Shown here in pieces: positions 55,526 through 64,000 of a stretch of DNA of 64,000 nt. The translations under genes were made by a program, and so were the position numbers. Under the pieces are notes generated by a model. That model was given only the letters and a program-made list of their open reading frames with translations. It was not told where the DNA came from and did not search any database. Origin of the DNA: Locusta migratoria. Taxonomy: Eukaryota; Arthropoda; Insecta; Orthoptera; Acrididae. The stretch's first letter is position 1. Each line of letters opens with the position of its first letter. The stretch is from contig CM048744.1 in the NCBI GenBank assembly GCA_026315105.1, positions 318,377,270 through 318,441,269 of the forward strand, in the 5' to 3' direction.

Positions 55526-58093
55526 GCTCGTTGGTGATGCTTCCGTAAGGTCTATATTAAACTATCAAATTTTCTTTGACAAGCAATCTTTGTCCAATAA
55601 TCTTTGACAAAGAATCTTTGACGTGGCGAAAAGCCACAATCGATTTTATTTGTATTTTTTTATTTAATTTTATTTTGTCGAAGAATGTGTCAAAAACATT
55701 GAAAATAGTGGATGAATATTTGTTATTAACCTGAGCTGTTGGTTATATAGATTATAAATATATATTTATACCCAATCATTCTGTGTCAGCCTTCAGTAAC
55801 TGCAACGGATAAACATTTAGAAGACTGACAACACTGCTCATGCTTGCGTCTGCATTGGTGTTCTGCTCTAAAAATTTCAAGAGGTGGAACCAGTACATTT
55901 GTGGCTGCTAAGGAGCCTGTGTCCTGTTTCCCCTTTTGCTCGTGCTCTATCGCGTCTGCATTAAACAAAATATTTAAAATATTTATATTTCGTGTAAGTA
56001 TTATTTGTCTGAATAAGTAAATGTAAGGAATTAGTCAGTGCCATACTTCTCCATTGTAGGAATGGTGCGGAGGTCATTAATTTTCTTTTTTACGTCGTCT
56101 GCCGTGTAACTAGTCCTCGCTTGATCGCTAATGAATTCCGCAATTATCTTCTAGCTTTCGGCTCTATGCAGCCGGTTTTTATAATCGTCATACAACTGCA
56201 GAAATTTTCTTGTTGCGGTGACATACCAAACAAATTTCGCCCTCGAGTCTCTGTCAAAGAAAATTTGATAGTGTAATATCGGCCTAACCAAATTAGCCGA
56301 AATGGATAATGTTTCAAGACGTACCATACTCAATATTTATACCGCATGGTGGGAATGGGAAAACATTATCCACTGAATCAAAATACGGACGAGTGTTGAA
56401 TGATCGTGACAAACGCTTACTGAAGAGAATTGTGTAAAAAACGCTTCTTCATATATACAGGAGGTCAATTTGTTTGTTTCTTTGTGATTCATACAAATCT
56501 ACAGTTTTATTGCGACCTATAATAGAAGAGGAAGATCACTGTGCACATTAGATTGCATATGAAACACGGCGGAGGGAACCTTACAACAGTCTCCGACACC
56601 GTTTGATCAATCACCATGAAAGCTAGCACATAAATTGAGCGTAAGGAAGCCATTTCATTTCACCAATGGCGACGTAGTCGCTCGACTTGGATTAAAGTTT
56701 AAAGTCCTCCGGTGTTCTGAATTGCACATTTAAAGCGTTACCATGGTATATCGGATTTTGGTGTAATTTCTGATAACTCAATATTTGGAATCGCAATAAT
56801 GCAGCAACCTCTGGATTACATCGAATACGAGCAGCTGGACTCAATTAAGGTGTACGCTATTGATTTGAAATAATGCAGAACAGCATCATGTAAGATTGAA
56901 GCAGTAGTTTAACATAACACAACACTATAAGTAAATTGTTTCAACAATGAAAAGTCAATGTGGTGACGGACGTAGTGACTGCCTCGAAATCTGATTAAAA
57001 ACTGCGTTCTCATGACTTTACTTTTCTTTCAACTTCATTCTTAGTCTTGATGGGACTAGGCGGGCCACTAGAGAGCTGTTTGCTCTATTTATAAATAATT
57101 ACAAATACATTCAAAAATTGAATCTGCATAACAAAGTATAATAATATAGAAAAGAAGATATTAAAATTAAAAAATAATTATTATCAAAATATAAACAAAG
57201 CTCTTGATCTCTGCGGGTCAACTTTATGTACAATTCTCAACAATGCGCTGCATTGTTAGAGTAGTTAAAACTATGAAATTATTAAATTTACAATCAGTTT
57301 GATGAATCTTAATAACATTTGATATTCTGTTAAGCAAGCTTAACTATGACATCATCTTTTAATAACATTTAAACATTAATAATTTTGAAAAAAAAATTTA
57401 GTAAACTTTCTATTTACCAAAAATATATTTAAGTATGACAAGTAACAATGAATATTACATTTATCATAATAGCTTGAAAAATATTAGTAAGAAACTGTTC
57501 CTAACACTTATGTAGCTCTAATTGGCGGGCATTTTTAATTCTGTGGCGTAATTAATTAGTCAAAATAATGCGTAGTCTGAGTTTAACTAAACAGCGGGTT
57601 TGGCATTTATGAATTACTTTATTATGCTGTCAAGCTGTAACCTAAAATTGATTATTACTAAAAGTTTACATGCTCACATATGATCTTGTTTGCATTACAT
57701 TACTTTAGATTGGTATCTGAGGTGAAATTCATGACGTCTAATTGGTCATCTCTTATATATTTGCAGATTTACATTTCAATATTTCGAAATTTATGTTCGT
57801 ACAAATTGATAGGCTATTTCATATTACGTTTTTACTTTTGGTACTAAAGAAATAATCTACTATGCACTCAGATACGTTTTATGGACCTTTGTTAATGTTT
57901 TCACTGGTGTATCTAAAACATTAAAGTTTCAATTTGGTCTCTGTAGCTCAGAGCTCTGGGTTGGTAACTGTGTTCAAATATTGCTTTAGGTTTTCTCTGT
58001 TACATATCGATATCTATGTTTATATGGAGAAGATGTCTGCAAGCCACCGCATAGTGCATGGCAGAGGAGGAATAAAACTTGAGACAGTTTCAT
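55526..58093. other. unrecognised AT-rich sequence
   Basis: About 2.6 kb. A few tctttgac repeats near 55575-55620. 56340-56440 has a helix-turn-helix-like fragment too weak to call. No exon seen. Confidence 0.45.
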
Positions 58094-58305
58094 CGGGCGA
58101 GGTGCATTGTGGAGGACGGTGCTTCAAATCATCTTCCGGACATCCTGATTTAGGTTTTCATTGATATCCATAAATCACCACAGGCAAATGACGGGGTGGT
58201 TCCTGTGAAAGGTCTCGGACGATTGTCTTCTCTATCCTTATACAAACAATCCAAGTGTGAGTTCCGTCTCTAATGATCATAACGTCAACGACACGTTAAG
58301 TCCCA
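58094..58305 (+). mobile_element. tRNA-derived SINE, distinct family
   Basis: Degenerate tRNA-like head (gggcgaggtgcattgtggag, cttcaaatcatc) followed by catcctgatttaggttttca, aaatcaccacaggcaaatga and ggggtggttcctgtgaaagg. The body is unrelated to the ccgcggtggccgag family. Old copy; no target duplication found. Confidence 0.65.
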
Positions 58306-59365
58306 ATTTGCCTTCCTTTCTTTCTTCTTCAGCACCGTTTTAACGATCACCATAAAAGTTGATATTAGTAATTTCAATATACCGTGGAGAATATGATCGA
58401 CTGCAAGTGCGGAGGAGGAAATGGACAAGGGGGGGGGGGATGAATGGTCCAAGAGAGTGGGAGGAGATGAAGCGAGAGCAGGGGATTCAAACCGGAAGGA
58501 AGGGCAGATGGGAGATGTATTCACAGAATATTGTAAATACCTAGTAAATAAATAAGAAGAAAACCTCGAATGCCCTGCAGAAGTGAATGTCACACTCATC
58601 AATCCTATCGGAACCAGAATAGGGCGATCTGTAATTACAAATGCTCGTAACAGAGAAATGTGCAACCGAAACCTTAAAACGCAATGGAAGGAAGATAATT
58701 TTTTTTCGGATAAGACTTCTTGCACAGTATTCCCAACTTCTGAACGAGTTTACGTTCGAAATTTCAAATATGACTGAAGTTCGATAAGATTTGGGTAGCC
58801 ATGCAGTGGTATTCCATTGGCCCCATGCGTAATCTCCAAGGTCGTATTATTTCCAGGTATCGTGTATCCATTTTCGCTGCCATGTTCACCCGACGGTGAC
58901 GCTGTATTCCAAACTGGCAGGGCAGCTGCTGATCACTAAGCTCGCAACGTCCAGGGCGGTTTCATGAGAACAAAGCTGGCTATCACATATACTCAACTCC
59001 AGTGGGCTATTTTGGAAAGAGTGGTACATGACCGCTATGCACTTTCAAAATCATTACATGCACTTGTTACCATTTTTTATAAAGAACGGTATAAATGTCC
59101 CAAAAAATTATAAAAGATTTGCATCTATCCATTACGAGAAAAATGGGAGGTGATTTGAACGCCATTTCCTTCACTATATTATGCATGAGAATGTGAGATT
59201 TTTTGTGTTTCCATATTTTTGTCCTTTCCAGCATATAATTGGCGTCTAATGACATTTGTAGTAGTAGTTCAAGTATTTCGGAGAGTAATATGTTGATGAA
59301 ATGGCAGAAGCGTAATCTGCGAATAATTAATATAAGTCTCTATCAGTCTACATACTACGTCCGAC
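58306..59365. other. unrecognised sequence
   Basis: 58800-59030 may hold transposon remains (short W-K-E-W-Y-M-like frame), but this is not convincing. Confidence 0.35.
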
Positions 59366-59668
59366 AGGCCTCGAGAGGCCAACTAGGTACCGACCGACCG
59401 CCGTGTCAACCTCCCGGGATGAAGTATGGAGGGGGACGTGGTCAGCGCCCCGCACTCCCGGCCGTTATGTCACTTTTCCAGACCGGAGCCGCTACTTCTC
59501 CATCAAGTAGCTGCTCATTTGGCCTCCCCAAGGCTGAGTGCACCCCGCGCGCCAACAGCACTCGGCAGATCCGGACGGTTACCCATCCAAGTGCTAGCAA
59601 AGCCCGAGAGTGCTTAAATTCGGTGAACTAACGGGGACCCGTATATCCACTGCGGCACGGCCGTTGGC
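59366..59668 (-). mobile_element. 5S rRNA-derived SINE (SINE3-type)
   Basis: The minus strand begins gccaacggccgtgccgcagt at 59668 and ends its head gtgctgttggc at 59551, 118 nt, the length of 5S rRNA. Between them lie aagcactctcgggctttgct and cacttggatgggtaaccgtc, the A- and C-box regions of the internal RNA polymerase III promoter. A GC-rich non-5S body of about 185 bp follows (59366-59550), as in SINE3 elements. Substitutions in the head argue against a working 5S gene. Confidence 0.85.
59551..59668 (-). pseudogene. 5S rRNA-like head of SINE
   Basis: A full-length but diverged 5S rRNA copy. The promoter-like boxes are the best conserved part, consistent with selection for SINE transcription rather than ribosome function. 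Confidence 0.8.
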
Positions 59669-60156
59669 TCTCAGTCGGCATGGAGATCATTTATTAATGT
59701 AGCAGCTACTTAATTCACGATACTATGAGTAAAGAACACTGAAAGAGTTTGAAATGAGTGGTTTCCCCGATACTACGTACATGAGTACCTCATAAGAGTC
59801 CCGGAAAATCAAAATTGCCGATATTCACTTGAGCACAAATACAACATGATTGCCCTACTGTATAGGCAAACATCAGCACGCCCCCTCATCGATGTCCAAA
59901 CAGATTATAACATCCCAGATGTGTTCCGAAGGCACTGACAACTATGCACAATTAATTGTGAGCATGAAATACATCACAGCTACCAAATGTCCCTCAGCAA
60001 AGTACTAATGTGTTCAAGTCGGAGGCCTGAGGGACCATGGAGCCGGTGAGCTACAACAGATAACTGGTTGTCATCCGGAACAATGACAAAATTAAACTGT
60101 AGGACTCTTTTACTTTGTAATTTACGCCTCATTTGAGACTTTTCGAAACATTTCAT
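59669..60156. other. unrecognised sequence
   Basis: No gene or repeat identified. Confidence 0.4.
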
Positions 60157-60235
60157 CATCTACACGAGTACTCTGCAATTCACATTTAAGTACATGGCAG
60201 AGGTATAATTGAACAATTATTGCACTAACATTCTA
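60157..60235 (-). mobile_element. very short LINE 3' end
   Basis: tcatctacacgagtactctg and cacatttaagtacatggcag match the 3' tail of the LINE at 4408. An extreme 5' truncation of under 100 bp. Confidence 0.65.
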
Positions 60236-61514
60236 ACAAAATGTCTGTCATTCTTCGGATGATATTAGTTCGAAAGTTTTTATGATATTTCGCAAGCACG
60301 CTCCATTGCTTATCGCAGGGCCGGCGCAAGGCACGTGCGAAACGTGCGGTCGCACGGGGCGGCACTTTCCGAGGGGCGGCAAATCTGCCATCACCCACTT
60401 TTTTTTTTTTTTTAATGATCATTCGTGCCTAAGAGGGGATTCGAAACCAAACCTCGGAGGGAGCTGTGCCATGGCACTGGACTACCTGCCGGCCGCCCTT
60501 GTTGAACAAGGGGCGGGAGGAGGACTAATTTCTTCTTCGCCACTGTGGCAGCACCGTCGTGTTTTTCGCCGGAGGAACAGAGAGGGGGGAGCAGCCTGGC
60601 GTAGTGGACGCTAAATACCGAGAGTGCCACCGGGAATAGTATGCCGGGAGCTCCGTCGTATTGAATCTGTGGTCACTTGTAGCAGTAGTGTTTGCGGTCT
60701 CTGCTTTGCAGACGAAATGTGAAATACAAATCATGACAATATACCGTTTTAAGACCATAGTACATTGAAGATTTATCACAAACGCTTCACCTTAGTTCAT
60801 TAAATGTCGATGAAGAACAGATATCTATCAGCGATGCAATAACGATGAAACCGAAAGCACGACATATGACTAGAAATCTTACAACCCTGGGTATGATATC
60901 AGCCTGGTCTTGTGGTTACATGTGTTAGGTTGTAATCTACGTTAAGGCAAACTTATGGTTCGAGTCCTGTGAGAACTGAAATATTTTTTTGTTTCGTAAC
61001 AGAATCTGGGACCATAATCTTAATGTATTAAAAGTATGCTACACAGTATTCGTCAGGGTGTTTTTTTCTTTTTCTTTCTCGAACACTCTGCGACATCCAA
61101 GTGTCTCGTTAAGCTGGAACCTAATAGTACAGGTTAAATTTGTGCGACTGAAAATAATGTTATTCACAATCTTCCTGCTCACAAAGACGTTGCTGGCGAT
61201 CTATTTCGGAATATGTTGCGATTTCCGAGTTTCTATTAAAGTAGGAACCTAAGAAGAAAGTTTAAATCACTGCAGCTGAAACCTGCAAGTGACATTTAAA
61301 TTCTGCCTTTTCACAAACAGTTGGCTGTTTATAACCGGTTATGTGATGATTTCCGAGTGCGGTAATCAGGAATAAACATTAGGAAACAACTTTAGTTACT
61401 GTCAGTGAAACGTGTACAGTACCATTGACATTTATATTATTCCTTGTAGCTAATAGGTGTCTGCTTGATTATTTTCATTGTAGAGGATAAGTCAAATAAA
61501 TTTTTAAGGACATT
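60236..61514. other. unrecognised sequence with a GC-rich start
   Basis: 60310-60410 (gggccggcgcaaggcacgtg, gggcggcactttccgagg) looks like the end of a repeat, but no partner end was seen. It is followed by a T15 run (60400-60414). The rest is unrecognised. Confidence 0.4.
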
Positions 61515-61829
61515 AGATTGTCATCGTTGTTGTTGCGGTCTTCAGTCCGCAGACTGGTTTGATGCAGCTCTTCATGCTATCCTGTCCTGTACGGTCTCTT
61601 CATCTGAGAATATGTTCTGCAACCTACATCATTTTGAATCTGCTTACTAATTCGTCCCTCGGTCTCCTTCTACGATTTTTACCCCACACGCTTCATTCTA
61701 ATGCTAAGTTGACAATTCTTTGATGTCACAGAATGTGTCCACCCACTCTATCCCTTCTCTTAGTCAGGATGTGCCACAAACTCCTTTTCTTCCAGATTCG
61801 GTTAAGCACCTTCTCATTACTTACGTGAT

Positions 61830-63990
61830 CTACCATCTAATTTTCATCATTCGTCTGTAGCACCACATTTCAAAATCTTCTATCATCTTTTTATCTGAAC
61901 TCCTTATCGTCCACGTTTCACTCCCATACAATGCTACACTCCAAACAAATGCTTTCAGAAACGACTTCCTAACATTTAAATTGATATTGAATGTTAACAA
62001 GCTTAGCTTCTGTAGAAACGCTTTTCTTCCCATAGTAATTCTGCATTTTATATCGCCGGCTGTGGTGGCCGAGGGGACTGAGGCGCTCCAGTCACGGTCT
62101 GCACGGCCACTAGGGGCGGGGGTTCGAATCCCCCCTCGGGCATGAATATTTGTGCCGTTCTTAGTCTTAGGTAGTTCATAAGTAGTTTGTAAGTTTAGGG
62201 ACTGATAACCCCGTAGTTAAGTCCCATAAGTTATGCAAACATTTGAACATTTTATATCTTCTTTACTTCGGCCATTAGAAGTTATCTTGCTACACAAATA
62301 GCAAAATTCATCTACTACTTATATTGTCTCATTACCTAATCTAATTCCTTCAGCATCACCTGATTTTCTGACATTGCATCGTTTTACTCTTGTTAATGTT
62401 AATCTTATATCTTCCTTTCAAGACACAGTCCATCCCATTTAATTGCTCTGCAAGATCTTTTGCGGTCACTGACAGAATTACTATGTCATCAGCAAACCGC
62501 AATATTTTTATTTTTTCTCCCTGCACTTTAATGCCCTCTCCAAATTTCTCCTTCCACTCCTTCACTGCCTGCTAAATGTATAGATTGAATAACATTGGGG
62601 AAAGGCTACAACCCTGTCTTACTCCCTTCCCAACCTCTGTGCCCCTTTCTTGCCCTTCGATTCTAATAACCGCTGTCTGCTTTTGTATAGGTTTAATATA
62701 ACTCTTCGCTCCCTATATTTTGCCCCTGATTCCTTCAGAATTTGGAAGAGTGTGTTCCAGTCGACATTGTCAAAAGCTTTCTCCAAATCGACAAACGCTA
62801 AAAACGTAATTTTTCCCTTTCTTAGACTATCTTCTAAGATAAGTCGTACTATGAGTATTGCCTCCCATGTTCCTACATGTCTCCTAAATCCAAACTGATC
62901 TTCCTCGATGTCGGATTCCACAAGTTTTTCCATTCATCTGTAAATAATTCGTGTTAGTATTTTGCACCCATGATTTATCACACTGATAGTTCCGTAATTT
63001 TCACACTTGTCTGCACTTGCTTTCTTTGGAATTGGAATTACAATATTCTTCTTGAAGTCGGAGGGTATGTCCCTGTCTCATACATCTTGATCACCAGGTG
63101 ATCCATTTTTTTCACGACTGGCTCTCCTAACGACATTAGCATTTCTGACGGAATATCATCTACTCCAGGGGCGTTGTTTTGACTCAAGTCCTTCTGCGCT
63201 CTGTCAAATTCTTCGCAGTATCATATGTCCTATCTCATCTTCTTCCACTTCGTCTTCCATTTCTAGAATACTACCTTCAATTTTATTTCCTTTGTATAGG
63301 CCCTCTATATATTCCTTCCACAGTTCAGCTTTCCCCTCTTAGCTTAGTAATTGTTTTCCGTCTGAGTTCTTGATATTCATACCGCTGCTTTTCTTGTCTC
63401 CAAATATCTCTTTTACTTTCCTGTAGGCGGTATCTATCTTTCCCCTAGTTATGCATTCTTCTACGGTTCTGCATTTGTCCTCTAGCCACTCCTGCTTAGC
63501 CAATCTCATTTTTCAGGCGTCTGTTCTCCCTTTTTCCTGTTTCACTTGCTGATTTTTTTTTATTATTTTCTCCTCTCATCAATTAAGTTCGGTATATCCT
63601 GTATTATCCAGGGATTTCTATTAGGCCTTGTCCTTCTGCCTATATGGTCCTCCTTAGCTTTCACTTCCCCAACTCTCAGAGCTACCCATTCTTCTTCTAC
63701 TGTATTACTTTCCCCCGTTTCAGCCAATCCTAGCCTAATGCTCCCTCTGAAACTCTCAACCACCTCTGGTTCCTTCAATTTGTCCAGGTCCCATTCTCCT
63801 AACCTTTCTACCTTTTCTGCAGTCTCTTAAGTTTTAATCTGCAGTTCATAACCAATAAGTTATGGTCAGAGTCTATATCTGCATCTGGATAAGTCTTACA
63901 GTTTAGAACCTGGTTTCTAATTCTATTCCTTACCATTATAAAGTCAATCTGGTACCTTCCAGTGTCCCCTGGTCTCTTCCACATATACAA
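61830..63990 (-). pseudogene. RTE-like endonuclease-RT polyprotein remnant
   Basis: Coding remains of the LINE above, in at least four disconnected frames. Motif order (endonuclease S-D-H, RT F-V-D-L, F-A-D-D, thumb, W-C-Y-R-R-M tail) is complete from the endonuclease end onward. 6390-7680 is another copy of the same family. Confidence 0.78.
62055..62247 (+). mobile_element. tRNA-derived SINE nested in LINE
   Basis: Head gccggctgtggtggccgagg, perfect B box, standard body. The 11-bp cattttatatc occurs at 62044-62054 and 62248-62258; the right copy merges with the SINE tail. It interrupts the 3' part of the RTE-like LINE, in the opposite orientation. Confidence 0.9.
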
Positions 63991-64000
63991 TCTTCAACTA

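Larger units (their letters stand above)
61515..64000 (-). mobile_element. RTE-like LINE, running off the right edge
   Basis: On the minus strand: endonuclease end (W-K-R-P-G-D-T-G-R-Y-Q-I-D-F-I-M, D-S-D-H-N-L-L-V-M) at 63808-63990, then RT pieces D-Q-F-G-F-R-R and F-V-D-L-E-K-A-F-D-N-V-D-W (62619-62933), I-L-R-F-A-D-D-I-V-I-L-S (62356-62565) and A-L-Y-G-S-E-T-W-T with F-E-M-W-C-Y-R-R-M-M-K-I (61830-62033). Both catalytic boxes look intact, but the frame is broken many times. A SINE is nested at 62055-62247. The 5' end is outside the window. Confidence 0.85.

Noticed and set aside
56340..56440. possible Tc1 helix-turn-helix remnant
   Set aside because: Only a short R-D-K-R-L-L-K-R-I-V-like match; too weak to separate from chance.
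58285..58725. 146-codon open frame, minus strand
   Set aside because: No domain, no splice signals and it overlaps a SINE tail and low-complexity G-run; best seen as chance.
59551..59668. functional 5S rRNA gene
   Set aside because: Many substitutions and a SINE body attached; no tandem array and no clear terminator.
60310..60410. GC-rich gggccggcgcaagg sequence as a transposon
   Set aside because: It resembles a repeat end, but no opposite end or duplication is visible, so it was left unassigned.

Overview
The window is eukaryotic, intron-scale nuclear DNA from an insect. The mix of repeats (several tRNA-derived SINE families, RTE-like, CR1/Jockey-like and I/Jockey-like LINEs, Tc1/mariner copies, a Penelope-like element, a Gypsy element) and the very long introns point to a large-genome orthopteran, most likely a grasshopper or locust such as Schistocerca. 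The species is an inference from recognised repeat families; nothing in the window names it. There are no bacterial-style operons, no CRISPR array and no convincing functional tRNA gene.

Host gene: three short phase-0 exons lie on the minus strand at 42232-42336, 13685-13831 and 4117-4248. The last two join exactly into the start of a calpain cysteine-protease domain (W-L-R-P-H joined to E-L-V-E-E-P, then Q-G-A-L-G-D-C-W with the catalytic Cys). The first encodes an acidic segment that would sit just upstream. The implied introns are 28.4 kb and 9.4 kb, so most of the window is probably calpain intron filled with transposable elements (TEs). Later exons would lie left of position 1; earlier ones may lie right of 42.3 kb.

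Layout. 0.6-3.1 kb: mariner end fragment and a Penelope-like element with an inverted terminal copy. 4.1 kb: calpain catalytic exon. 4.3-7.7 kb: nested SINE-like repeats, a truncated LINE and an RTE-like LINE. 8.4-9.7 kb: mariner carrying two foldback insertions. 10.1-13.3 kb: Tc1-like element split by about 2 kb. 13.7 kb: calpain exon. 14.4-15.6 kb: inverted mariner fragments and a SINE. 15.7-24.5 kb: nearly intact Ty3/Gypsy element whose 3' LTR is split by a 2.7 kb DNA transposon with a 9-bp target duplication. 25.1-26.3 kb: LINE scrap, mariner, SINE. 26.5-32.2 kb: long I/Jockey-group LINE with gag, endonuclease, RT and RNase H. 32.2-36.9 kb: two inverted copies of a repeat with three tRNA-promoter-like blocks, plus SINEs and a palindromic microsatellite. 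37.1-40.6 kb: SINE, MITE, LINEs. 42.3 kb: acidic exon. 42.5-47 kb: mostly unrecognised AT-rich DNA. 47-52.7 kb: foldback, hAT-like MITE, mariner, MITE, Tc1. 55-64 kb: LINE fragments, two SINEs (one derived from 5S rRNA) and an RTE-like LINE running off the right edge.

All TE coding regions seen here are broken to some degree. The Gypsy element is closest to intact: one homopolymer frameshift, LTRs of equal length, and visible target duplication and polypurine tract. The element order of insertion can be read from the nesting and target-site duplications. The most intriguing shared signal is a hammerhead-ribozyme-like core (CTGANGA, a short stem, GAAA) found in the Penelope termini and in several unrelated-looking foldback elements, with the stem sequence changing while pairing is kept.
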